A stretch of DNA of 64,000 nucleotides, taken from Asterias rubens (Eukaryota; Echinodermata; Asteroidea; Forcipulatida; Asteriidae). Within the stretch, counting starts at the first letter, position 1. Each line of letters opens with the position of its first letter. The translations under genes and the position numbers were made by a program. The stretch lies in assembly GCF_902459465.1 (NCBI RefSeq), contig NC_047071.1, forward strand, positions 9,998,002-10,062,001, read 5' to 3'. Below the pieces are notes generated by a model. That model did no database searches and was not told the DNA's origin. It was given only the letters and a program-made list of their open reading frames with translations. This document shows, one piece after another, positions 1 through 10,773 of the stretch.

Positions 1-295
1 GTTTGTTATGGGTGATTCCAAGAAGGAAATTTGTTAAGTTTTTACTTTTTGTGGGAAGGGGTGGGGTCACTAAAATCGCTTGCTTTAGGCCTGTAATTAA
101 GTGTAAAATTTGAGTCCTGACTTAATAAACCCATTGAGCTTATACATGTAATTTCCAGGAGGTTACCAAAAGGTTGAAATGCCATCATTTCGAAACACGA
201 CTTAAGATCTGGATTGAAATTTAAGACTACATGTATTTGTATTTTTAATCAGTAATGACTCTCGCCCCTGGTTGTAGAGTCGCATTAGACACAAA

Positions 296-412
296 GGCCC
301 AATTTCATGTCACTGCATACAGAGGAACCCATCTTGGTTCTACAGAATTGTGCTTTACAGGACTCTGTAAGCGCCTAATTCTGTGTGTAAGCAGTGACAT
401 GTAATCGGGCTC
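296..412. mobile_element. Palindromic MITE, GGCCCAATTTCATG family
   Basis: Ends GGCCCAATTTCATGTCACTGC and GCAGTGACATGTAATCGGGC are inverted repeats; the middle repeats GTCACTGC/AAGCG modules. Related to the copies at 8863-9264 and 22395-22771. Confidence 0.6.
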
Positions 413-527
413 GGTGCAATACAGGCTCAACAGCAGGAGTGTATCTGTGAGGGTTCAAAATAGGGCTTGGGGGAAACCAGATTATGGCACTCAAGAAAAA
501 AGATTTTTTCTCCCAATATAATGTTAA

Positions 528-706
528 TGAAGAATATTAGTTTTGGTTTTTACCCATACACCGATGTGTGTTAGCACTGTATACTCAGTACTTTCCCGAG
601 TCCTGTGAACAAAATATCACAGGCATATTACTTGGGTGGGGTACGAACCCACGACCCTTGCAATTCTAGAGCAGTGTCTTACCAACTAGACACCAAGATT
701 GCCTGG
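528..706 (-). mobile_element. tRNA-derived SINE, family A, near full length
   Basis: On the minus strand a tRNA-like head (TAGTTGGTAAGACAC as box A, GTGGGTTCGTACCCC as box B) is followed by a tail CACATCGGTGTATGGGTAAA ending AATATTCTTCATT. The tail recurs at 17838-18046 and 44898-45008. Confidence 0.7.
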
Positions 707-897
707 TAGCTAGAGTTGTATAGTGGCTCAACAGCCTATGCGTAATGAAGAGTTGTATTATGTCTCTTGATAATCATGGTGTAAGTTAAGGCCTTTATGT
801 GTTCAAGTATGATATGCTTCATACATTAGTCTAAAATTCCTATCTTTCGGCCCTCAGAATTGTTTTGTGCAAAATTGGTAAAAAAAAAAAACGTTTT

Positions 898-1151
898 GGG
901 CTGAAATTTATAAAGAACTAAGATTGATCTATCTTAAGATGTCCTTGTCACTCTGTACAACTCTTCTTATAAGATGAATCTGATTGCTTTATGAAATCTA
1001 GCCCTGGGGCTGATTTCACAAAGAGCTAACATTGATTTTAACTGCAAAAGATATCGTCGTTGCTAAGTAAAGTGCGATCTCGCAATACCGCTCACTATGG
1101 TAATACAGAAAATTATTGTCTTGTGCTAAATTGTAATGCTTTGTGAAGTCT
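898..1151. mobile_element. Two adjacent palindromic MITE remnants
   Basis: 898-1006 has inverted ends GGGCTGAAATTTATAAAG and CTTTATGAAATCTAGCCC; 1009-1151 starts GGGCTGATTTCACAAAGAGC and ends GCTTTGTGAAGTC. Related in its end to the nested element at 9000-9154. Confidence 0.5.
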
Positions 1152-3450
1152 TTCCAGAGCCCACAGTGTGACTAATCCTATGAGGGTTTGACTCAAATAC
1201 TGCTTGAGTTATTCAAACTTGTTGTTTAGGCTTTGAGCTTCGAAGACATTGCTTTTACATCTGAAGGAAACACAATCAGGTATTTCAGCTGACTGAGATT
1301 TCCTAAGGAGTTCAGAAGGTATTGATGTCATAGCTCCCAATCTTATCGCTCTGAAGCCGATTTTGAAACAACGGCCTCGGCTGTGGCTTGGGCTGTGGCT
1401 TTGGCTGCAGCTTCCGTCTTCCTGTTTGAAGCTTGTAAGGAAAGCATACGATTAAACAAACAAATCTGACCGAGCTTCAGCTCAAGCCAGGGTTTCGATA
1501 TGGCCTCTTTCAATCAAGATCAAATTGAAATTGTTGTGTCACATTTTTCTGCTGTAAAAAAAAGAAGCAAAATAAAATAGACAACTGTACTTTTGTTGCC
1601 ATGCTCTAAATGTTTATTATGACGGGAACTACAGACTGCAAGGCCTGTTTCAATTGCCTCTATTCATATTGAAATAATGAAGTAAACAAGATTAACCCTT
1701 TTTCTTCATGGGAATGGATCACCTGATTCAATGAATTAATATTCAACGTTCTGTTGAATGATTGAAAAAGATGCAGTGCGGCTGCGAAGGAAAAGTTTGT
1801 GGAGATTTGCTTTGGTTGGTATTGGGCAAATTCTCATGGTTAGATGTGGACTAGACTTGATGACAAGTCGTTACCCGCTGCCTATTTGTCTGCCGTTCAT
1901 GCAACAGTCGCGATGCGATTATACACATGCAACGGTCGTAGGTAGCGCGTGGCGCCACTGCACTGACTCACACAAAACATACTGGGAACGAAGATGAGAC
2001 CGTCCCCGTAGCTACCCTGCGCTGTAACTACACCGCGCTTAACAATTACCGTCTTGACTTCAAGACTAGATGGGGACCTACTCCTTGGGGTCTCACCTCT
2101 TTGTGGGTGGAACCACATTGAATATTACAGGGGGGTCGAAAATATAACCGTTGAGTTAAAAAGATGCTAAAACGACTCATCATTTCGATCAGATCGTATT
2201 CAGAGCACACTGACGTTTTTAGGTGAATGCTCGGAAGTCGATCAGAGCGTTAAGTCGTTAACCACCGGTTCTTTTCAGAACCAATGCTACTCAAAAGAGA
2301 TATCCACATGGTGTTACCGCAAACTTGATGTACAATATTGTTAGAAATTAGCGCCGTACTGTGGATTAACCTCCGACAACAAACTTTGATCCCGAGTTTG
2401 TGGTCGAGTTTGGGCGGTGTTCTTAGCCCAAGCTCACTGTTCTCCCAAACTATGAGAACACTCGGGACAAGATCACTCGCCACCTTTCATCTGAGTTTTG
2501 ATAACATTACTTTACAAAACGGTGGCAGCGAATCAGTAATATGTAAAGTGACTCTACATAGATTGTTATTACAAATAAATTGATCGATCGAAAGTTTGGC
2601 TTCTTTCCACCGTCAGGTTTTTCGACTTAAAAAACAAAACAAACCCTGACCTACCGCGTAGTCACATTTACTGTTCGTGGTGCTATATCACATCGTTGTT
2701 TGAGCGAATGAAACAAGAGCAGCGATCCGACTTGATCTCGCCTATCCGAAAATAAACCGCCCGAACTTGGGGGGGGGGGGGGGTGTTAACTTGAAATCTA
2801 ACAGAGGAAGTATCTTCTTTCGAGTGACCCCCTACATCTCAAGCAGGTGCGATTTCTGCAAATCAAAAGACGCGGGAGCCTAGTTCTTTGTGAAATGCAC
2901 AACATTGATTGTTCACACCGTCAGGTTCTCTTGCGCATCAGTCAAGGTCAGTGCTTCATCTATTGCGGTTGATGTGGTTCAGTAGTATGATAACTCTTAA
3001 GGACTCAGTTAATGCTGCATTGGGAGTTGAGCATTATTGATTAGACCATGGAGGTAGAAATAAACCTTGTCCTTAAAATAAATAGGAAGTTGTTACCGTA
3101 AAGTCTGGCTTTTGGTTTCTGACGGATTTAACATTTTGTCAAGATTTAATTCTGCCATCCCACCTTGAAAGAGCATGCCTATAAACGTTTGGTTATTATG
3201 ATCTTAATTTTAAATGGTTTATACATTTTATAATTGGTAAGACACAATCTAAGATGATTGACAGGTTTAAACAAAAGTTGTTTGGCTTGATCTGGACAAC
3301 CATGGGGAACGTAATTAAGCTTTGTTTTTTGGAACCTTTTCAATTTAAAAGTTCGCGTTTTTATGATATCGCTGTATCGTTGGGCTGGAAGACATGACGT
3401 AATTGCCTACCATCTTTAATGAAACGTGCACGCGTGAAGGGCTATCTTAG
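1152..3450. other. No gene seen; one stem-loop repeat inside
   Basis: Apart from the repeat at 2225-2335 there is a poly-G run at 2770-2783 and a Gly/Ala-like GGCTGTGGCTT microrepeat at 1378-1410. Short frames here (for example 1758-1997) show no family signature. Confidence 0.4.
2225..2335 (+). repeat. Dispersed repeat carrying a histone-type 3' stem-loop
   Basis: GGTTCTTTTCAGAACC at 2267-2282 fits the replication-dependent histone mRNA stem-loop consensus GGYYYUUHUHARRRCC exactly. About 13 nt later comes purine-rich CAAAAGAGAT, in the place of a U7 target. Homology to 20487-20560 extends on both sides (CGTTAACCACC before, GGTGTTACCGCAAAC after), so it is a repeat and not a lone hairpin. 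No histone frame precedes it. Confidence 0.55.
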
Positions 3451-3682
3451 GGAGGTTAAGCTGTACGTTACGCAAGCAAAAACGTAAACGTGAACGTCTG
3501 AAAATCGTGTTGTTTCTTTGTGACGTCACTACTTTGGGCTTATTTCATGCTCGCAATACGTCTGCACGTACGTACCTGACGTGCAAAAATTGTTACTTCA
3601 CGTATGCTAAAAACGTGAGTTTTTCACTGACAATGACGTTCACGGTCACGTTCATGCGCAACGTGGGTGCAGCTAAACCTCC
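3451..3682. mobile_element. Palindromic MITE with 45-bp inverted ends
   Basis: GGAGGTTAAGCTGTACGTTA at the left is mirrored by AACGTGGGTGCAGCTAAACC-TCC at the right, with ACGT-rich interior (AACGTGAACGT against ACGTTCACGGTCACGTT). Confidence 0.65.
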
Positions 3683-3783
3683 ATATTGGATGAGAGCTGT
3701 GCGCCGCAGCGCGTACACGTGTGCACTCTTGCACTGTTTGTCATCCATCCCATGTGCACACGCCTCTCTTAATACTTGTGCAT

Positions 3784-3882
3784 GACGTCATAATTCTTAC
3801 CCAAAATGAGGCTATGGGCGCACGTCCCCCGTCACTTGCAGTGGCTGCGCCCATCGCCTCGTTTTGGATTAGCACTGTGACG
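3784..3882. mobile_element. Small palindromic MITE
   Basis: TGACGTCATAATTCTTAC, CCAAAATGAGGC and GGGCGCA at the left are mirrored by TGCGCCCAT, GCCTCGTTTTGG and GTGACG at the right. A related copy is nested at 22571-22660. Confidence 0.55.
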
Positions 3883-4357
3883 TACCTTATTCATAAATAT
3901 TAAGAAAGGCGTTATGCAATCCAGCAAAAAAATACAATCTGGGAACGCTTCATAGTTTTAACATTTTGGGGATAAAAATGGATATCATCTTCTTTAACCG
4001 GTATTCATAAATAACCCAGGCAGTTTCGTTCTTCCTGCTGGTGGAGAGCGCGTACGTGGGGGTGTTTAAACCTTTGATTATGACCACTGTTTATAACCGG
4101 TTGTGAGCGGATACTCCGCGCTAGTCTTGGTGCAAGACGTTTCTTGTTACGGGCGATGCGGGCGCTGTCGGTGAGTAGGCTGCGCTGTGTGTGAATAGAA
4201 AACGAGAACGTGTTGCACCACGACTATACGCGCACGAACGGACGGAATGTAAGTACCAACAGAGCTCAAGCACGTCGGAAACGGATAAGTTTTGCAGAGT
4301 TTTTTGTTAAACTTTACTACGCCTTTTAACCAAAAGGCATTTATGAATGGGAACAAA

Positions 4358-4474
4358 AGAGTAGTGACCCGTTCTTTAACGGCCGTTTAAAACCTTGCAG
4401 GGTCGTTGCCCTGTGATCAAACGGCAACGACCCTACCTGTTTTAAACGGCCGTGAAAGAACTCGTCGCTAAAGT
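4358..4474. mobile_element. Palindromic MITE, near-perfect hairpin
   Basis: GTTCTTTAACGGCCGTTTAAA and GGGTCGTTGCC are mirrored by GGCAACGACCC and TTTAAACGGCCGTGAAAGAA around a short loop. Confidence 0.6.
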
Positions 4475-4859
4475 TTTATTCCTTTATCAAAAGGTATACT
4501 TCGAAGGGAAACGTTTCTCAAAATACATCTGTCCGAAGCTGATGTACTTTTTTAACCCAAGTTTTTTATTTGATAGACGAGGTTTTTGTTTAATCCCATC
4601 ATCGTCCCTGTGACGTTCCTCTTATACATGAAACGTGACCAGAATCCCTTTGTTTTCATTAAGTGCAACTTTCAAAGCGGCAAATCCAATACTCTTACTT
4701 ATTACACAAACATAAAAGCGGTGCTGTGTTTAATTGTAATACGAACGACGAGATATTTCATTGTAATTAAACACGCCTCTCTCCTGGTGATTTATGTATA
4801 GGCACCAACGAATAAAGACACATGGCACCAAAAAATACATTTTCCCGGCAACATCTTGT

Positions 4860-5060
4860 GCATTGTGCAAGTTATACAATATAGGCCTAGCATTATAGCG
4901 AATAGATTAAACATATTACTTATAAACCTGAGCAAAACATAACAACGTGGTTATTTGTAAGTGCAAGCTCTATATAGGCCTGGCATTCAAGCGAAAAGAA
5001 CTTAACACAATACTAAGTTAGTAAACGAGAGCAAAACATTGTTATGCTATAAAGTGAAAA
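4860..5060 (+). repeat. Degenerate two-unit tandem repeat
   Basis: Two diverged units share TATAGGCCTRGCATTNNAGCGAA and the block GAGCAAAACATN, about 115 bp apart. Confidence 0.35.
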
Positions 5061-5204
5061 TTATTAATAGGCATATATTATTATTTTTAGCGGAAAGATT
5101 ACAATATTATGTTGGAAACATAACAATAGAATAACAATCGTAACCAAATTGTATTAAAGTGTAGCCTACGTCATAGATTGGTGTCTGTCAACGATGTTAC
5201 TCTC

Positions 5205-5547
5205 TTAAAGGCCTGGGCATCTTTGGTAATATTGTTAAAGTATAGGTCTATCCCAGCATTATAAATGCAATAGCAAACCTGTACACATTTTTACTCAATT
5301 GGTCATCAAAGTTGCAAGAGAATATAATGAAAGAAAGAACACCTTTGTTTTGTTTGCTTTCAGATGATTCAATTCGGGAACTCAGCTGAGGTTTCCAATT
5401 CAACTCAAATATTTTTCTCGAAAACTACGTTACTTCAGAGGGAGCCGCCTTTATCACAATGTTTAACACTATCAACAGCTCTCTACCAAGTTAGCTTTTA
5501 TGCTGACAATGCTGAGTAATTACCATGCAATGATGTCCAGGGGTTAA
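5205..5547 (+). mobile_element. TTAA MITE, old copy
   Basis: TTAA flanks at both ends (5205, 5544). Decayed ends, but the core CTCGAAAACTACGTTACTTC and GAGGGAGCCG is intact; the central palindrome has decayed to GGAACTCAGCTGAGGTTTCC. Confidence 0.65.
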
Positions 5548-5888
5548 TCTTAAGTTAGCAAGAGTTTTGTGAAACCGACGAGTGCATTTAAAGTTGTATA
5601 ACTAAAATTCAATCTAATCGATTGAAACTATAAAAAGGTGACAACTGCAGATGACAGGGATGAGCAATTCTGACTTTTATCTGAATTCAACTTGGTTATA
5701 TAGTCATCAGAATATTATTATTCAAACGAGCGCGCATGTTACCTTTATGGAATAAAGTTGTGCCATTGATGCTTACGCTTATAAAACCCCGAACATTTTC
5801 TGTATACAAAAAAATGTTACTAACGGTGTCCATTACGTCACTTTAGAATGCTGTGATTGAATATACGTGGATACCAACGTACCGACCT

Positions 5889-6265
5889 TTAAGACACTGG
5901 TCTCTTTTGGTTATTGTCAAAGACTAGTCTCTCATTTGGTGTATCTCAACATATGCATAAAAATACCAACCTGTGAAAATTTGAGCTCGATTGGTCGTCG
6001 GAGTTGCGACTTATTAATGAAAGAAAAAACACCATTGTCACACGAAGTTGTGTGCTTTCAGACGCTTGATTTCGAGACCTCAAATTCTATAACTTGAGGT
6101 ATCGAAATCAAATTCATGGAAAATTACCTCTTTCTCGAAAACTACGTCAGGGAGCCGTTTCTCACAATGTTTTATACTGTCAACCTCTCCCCATTCTCGT
6201 CACCAAGTAAGGTTTTATGCTGATAATTATTTTGAGTAATTACCAATAGTGGCCACTGCCTTTAA
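5889..6265 (+). mobile_element. TTAA MITE
   Basis: TTAA at 5889 and 6262; the right end reads ACCAATAGTGGCCACTGCCT. The central palindrome TTTCGAGACCTCAAAT/ ACTTGAGGTATCGAAAT is present. Confidence 0.75.
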
Positions 6266-7606
6266 CTATTCAATATAGTTCAATCTTGAAATTGAAGGAC
6301 ACAGTAGAAAGGTACTTGAATTAATTTTCGTCTTTATTAATTTGAATTTAATATAAAATATGCCTTCTTGCTAGCTTTTTATTGGCCTTCGTATGACTTT
6401 TATTGTATTGGAAGTGGCCATTTTTGTTTTGTTCTACTTCGGTTCCTTAAATAACACCAAGTTGGAATAATTATGTCGTGAACGTTTAGGTACAAATTGT
6501 CGAACCGGTTTGGGAATTTGCATTTTGAAGAAACAGTGCGTGATTTTCTTTTGAAATCTGAAAAAACAGGTTGTTCTGTTGGTTGAGATTCCTAGAGTCT
6601 TTGAGCAGGCAAGAACGCACATTTGAAACAACTTGAACCCAATCTTAACAAACACTTGGGATCCGCAAACAACAACAATGCACAGTGCAGTTGGTTAAAA
6701 AAGCCATAATAATAATGTTCATACTCTCTAAATGTAAACGAGTGAAAACACCACTCTGTACAATTCGAGTTGTCCCTCAAATGGCCCTTTAAAAGGAGTT
6801 GTATGGTAATTCCATTCTTTTAGAGGGGTTTTACCCCGTGAGATGTAAACTTAAATCTAAAAGAGTGGCGGACTTTTTTTGGTTTTTTTTTTTTTAAACC
6901 GCAACACATGGATTGAATGATCTTAATTCAAACTGATATCTAGTCACAGAGCTACAAAACAATATGGAAAGGTTGCTCAAACACGAAATATGGAACTATT
7001 GCTCGAAAGCAAATTGCGAAACACAAACCTTGCCGTATCACAAACATAGAAGTCAAACTTATAGAAAGTCTATGCACACCAAGGTCAGTTTTGCACTAGT
7101 TTCTACAGTATTATCAGCCCTGCCCCGGCCATACACTTTCGTATTAAACTACAGTTCTGGATACCATCGAGAGCACCGAGGACGTGAGTCCTTTTGGACT
7201 GTATAGTAACGGTGACCAATCAGTTTGAAATTACCTATAATGAGTTATATAGGGAAAATTATTTAGGAGGATACCAATATAGGCCCGCCTTTAAGGTATT
7301 TTAAATCAGTTGTAAAATTGAAGGATACAGCCAAAGGAATGATTGTCCGTCTCTTTTAATTGTAACTCAATGTAGGCCGCTTCAAACAGCGTTTTTATTT
7401 GCCTTTGAATCAAATTTTGGAAGCGAGTATTGGAAGTGGCTGCCGACGGTCGTTTTGATTCCTTCTATTTCGGTTCCATAAGTGATGCCAAATTGGAAAA
7501 GGGCGGGAATGGTTAAGCGAATTATTGAAGAGAGTTTGAGTAATTGCGTTTGAAGAAACGGCACGTGATTTCCTTTGAATTCTGAAAACAAGTTAATTTT
7601 ATGAGT
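6266..7606. other. No gene seen
   Basis: AT-rich sequence. Segments 6290-6640 and 7290-7600 resemble each other (AAATTGAAGGACACAG / AAATTGAAGGATACAG, then a GCGTTTTTATT block and TTTGAAGAAAC), so an old repeat pair about 1 kb apart is likely. Confidence 0.4.
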
Positions 7607-7992
7607 TTAAGGCAGTGGACACTATTGGTTATTGTTGAAGACTAGCCTTCACAGTTGGTGTATCTCAACATATGCCTAAAATAACAAACCTGTGAAAATT
7701 TGAGCTCAATCGGTCATCGAACTTGCGAGATAATAATGAAAGAAAAAATACCCTTGTCACACGAAGTTGTGTGCGTTTAGATAGTTGATTTCGAGACCTC
7801 AAGTTCTAAACTTAAGGTCTCGAAATCAGATTTGTGGAAAAATACTTCTTTCTCGAAAACTATGGCACTTCAGAGGAAGCCGTTTCTCACAATGTTTTAT
7901 ACCATCAACCTCTCCCCATTACTCGTCACCAAGAAAGGTTTTACGCTAATAATTATTTTGAGTAATTACCAATAGTGTCCACTGCCTGTAAA
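7607..7992 (+). mobile_element. TTAA MITE, well preserved
   Basis: TTAA then GGCAGTGGACACTATTGG at the left, CCAATAGTGTCCACTGCCT at the right. Central hairpin TTTCGAGACCTCAAGTTC / CTTAAGGTCTCGAAATC. Confidence 0.8.
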
Positions 7993-8272
7993 GACAAGTA
8001 TATTCTCACTTGGTGTATCCCATTATTATTTATAAAATAACGTGACTCGGTTGATCATCGAAGTTGCAAGGGAATAGTGAACAAAAAAAAAAACTATTTT
8101 AAGAAAATTAATTTGAGGGCTTTCAGATGCAAAAAAAAAAAAGGTTTTAGACCTGAAGTATTTTAATCTTTGGGTAAGAAATTACCTCTTTCTCAAAAAC
8201 TACAACTACTTAGAGGGAGCCGTTTCTCATAATGTGTTGTACATACCAACAGCTCTCCCAAGAGTCGGCCAT
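7990..8272 (+). mobile_element. TTAA MITE, decayed copy directly downstream
   Basis: Keeps TCACTTGGTGTATC, GATCATCGAAGTTGCAAG and GAGGGAGCCGTTTCTCA; no central hairpin and no right end. Confidence 0.55.
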
Positions 8273-8862
8273 TTTTTTTATTGGAGTCAAACATTTGACT
8301 CCCATAAATGTCCGACCGTGTTAGTCAACGGTGTAAAAGGAAAACCGTGCAATTTCGAGGCGTTTTTGTGTGGATCATTGTATTATACCAACCATATGCA
8401 TTATAACAAACGGTTACTAAAGACCAAGGCAACGTGTTCCTTTAACTGAGTTGAGAACCGGATCAGAAAATAACTGATTAAAAATCAGTGTCTCGTTTCC
8501 CATTGTCACATTAAATAATACATGTCTAACATAAATATTAATTTAAAATAATCACAGCAATTACATTACATTTCATAGCACAGCTTTTCATCCGACAAAT
8601 TGCCACACCGCTCCCTCGGGATTGCCGTACGTTTTAATGAAATCAAACGAAGCCATAATAATGTATACACACGACCCGCTTCTGTAGAAATTCGCACGGT
8701 CGAACAAATAATAATTAATTATTCTATTTTACAAAAATGAATGTCAACATTGATTATTTACGAGATTATTTCTTGTTATAGGAATTATACTCTTGTTCTT
8801 TGTTGAAGTCTGGAAAAGCACAAAACCTTCAATGGCCTATAGCTATATGGCGATAACATAAC

Positions 8863-9264
8863 AGGGCAAAATTTAATGGCTCTGCTTACCGTAAGAACAT
8901 AATTGGCGCTTACGGAAGCAGGGAGTTCTGTGCATACGGCACTCGAATTTAACGATTAAGCAGCGAATTTATGCTCTGCGCGTGCGTACTCCACGTTACC
9001 AGGGGTGGATTTCACAAAGAGTTAGGACTAGTCCTAATTTAGGACTAGTCCTAGGAGATATCAAAAACGTATAGCTAGTCCTAAGTTAGGATGAGAATAA
9101 CTCGTCCTAACTCGAGATAAGACTAGTCCTAACTCTTTGTGAAATCCACCCCAGGCACTCTACGCCAAGGCAAGAGCAGAAATTCGGCGCTTGCACGTTT
9201 AAGCGGGGAATCGTGATCCTAAGCGCAGAATTCGGCGGTAAGCAGAGCCATGAAATTGGGCCCT
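8863..9264. mobile_element. Palindromic MITE of the GGGCCCAATTTCATGGCTCTGC family, with a nested insertion
   Basis: Left end GGGCAAAATTTAATGGCTCT and right end AGAGCCATGAAATTGGGCCC are inverted; inner modules TTCGGCGCTT/GCGCAGAATTCGGCGG. Split by the element at 9000-9154. Confidence 0.7.
9000..9154. mobile_element. Nested palindromic MITE, AGGACTAGTCCT family
   Basis: GGGGTGGATTTCACAAAGAG and CTCTTTGTGAAATCCACCCC are perfect inverted ends; inside, ACTAGTCCTAA modules alternate in both directions. Confidence 0.75.
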
Positions 9265-9589
9265 GGTAAGGTGCAGGCTATTCCGAATGGTACGTCACAA
9301 TAACAGTTCGAAATGTCTACCAATAAATTGTCCAAAGCCTTTAACATCACAAACCTTGCATTTGGTATAGTGTTAAAGGTAGGCTACAAAACATAGCTTT
9401 TAGAGCTAACAAAATTGTCTTAGATAGTGTTGATGTTTTGTGTGGTCAACCCGTATACATCCAATGAAAAACCTGTGAATATGTGGGCCTAATCCGTTGT
9501 AGGCATATTAGTTAGGAAAAATAGAAAAAAGCACGCCCACGAAGTGTGGACCCGCGATCAAAAGTAGTCCACACAATTGGGACATCAAA

Positions 9590-9810
9590 CATTATGTGAC
9601 ACACATCCACACACCCTTCTCTTTTTGTATCCCTGGGGAAAAATCTTGTGTTCTTTCACTTGTCCATGTATGCTGAACGTACCTCGAATAGACGTTGTAC
9701 ACACAATTCCTTGAATTTTGGAGCGACCTATTGAGAACTCCCCCATGGATACCAATATTGTTTCCCTTTCCTGTTTTGTTCTCGATCTCCATAAGGTAAT
9801 GAATATGAAC
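9590..9810. repeat. Diverged dispersed repeat, partner of 23110-23310
   Basis: The two stretches align over about 200 bp (CACACNNNTCCC, CTTTTGTTCTTTC, TTGTACACANAATTCCT, GTTTTGTTCTCGATCTCCAT against GTTTTGTCCTCGGTCTCCAT). No protein family recognised on either strand. Confidence 0.45.
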
Positions 9811-10167
9811 CCAGTTGTTCATACAGTGATGAAAGAACGGATGTTCACTAAGTGTACGTGACAAAGCAACGCACACAAAGTGACTGCAAAACAGCTGTGT
9901 ATGTCCAGGTGTACAAAGTATGTCACGAAGCAGTTCTATTGGTTGAGCATGATATCCCGAATCCGTTACTTGTTTAAATACACTCTATTTTCGATGTTCC
10001 ATAACTTCAGTCGGTTTACTTTGTCCAACAATTATTTACAGTATTGAAAACGAGTCGTGCCCCCGCTATATTATGGTGATCAACCTTTGACCTCTCAGTG
10101 ATCCCTGATATCCCGATGTAGACTATACATGGCCCTTTTCGAATCCACGTCTTAGAGTGGACTTGTG

Positions 10168-10424
10168 GAAGTGTCGTGGCTGAGCGGTTAAGAACACCGA
10201 ATTCAAACTCTGGTGTTTCTGATCAGCAGAGTGTGGGTCTTCGAATCCCCCAGTCGTGACACTTGTGTTGTTAAGCGAGACACTTAACTATTGCTTCGTC
10301 CTTCGGATGGGACGTTAAACCGTTGGTCCCGTGGGTTGTGTAACGCACACAAAAGAACCCAGTGCACTTATCGAAAATATATTTTGCCTTTTCTATCCTT
10401 GCAAAAAGGTGCGTTAGAAATACA

Positions 10425-10468
<44 letters not shown>

Positions 10469-10470
10469 TA
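10168..10470 (+). mobile_element. tRNA-Leu-like SINE, family B, with ATT tail
   Basis: Head GTCGTGGCTGAGCGGTTAAG with box B GGTCTTCGAATCCCCCAG, then CTTCGGATGGGACGTTAAAC and a tail of (ATT)n at 10426-10468. Ends about 300 bp from the GPCR stop codon. Confidence 0.75.
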
Positions 10471-10773
10471 ATTCGACTTTGGATACGGCTTCAAGCCAAC
10501 TCTCGTCTAAATCCCTGAGCCCGTACGCACAAAGCACGCGCAATAATGTCAAACTACTGTGGGACCAAGCTAGCCTGAGCCGAATCTAGATCCGAAGCCA
10601 TGGTCTCGTTAAGGGAAGTTCTGACTGGTCTCCCAAACACGGATGTTTTGTCCAGATAACCGAGCTGGTAGATCACCGACCGGTCAACGCGGGCTCCTCC
10701 TCGATTGAAGTGAGCCAGAGATTGACAGTTTCTGTAGTCGGACCCTCTTGTTTCAGTTTTAAGTAAAACATAC

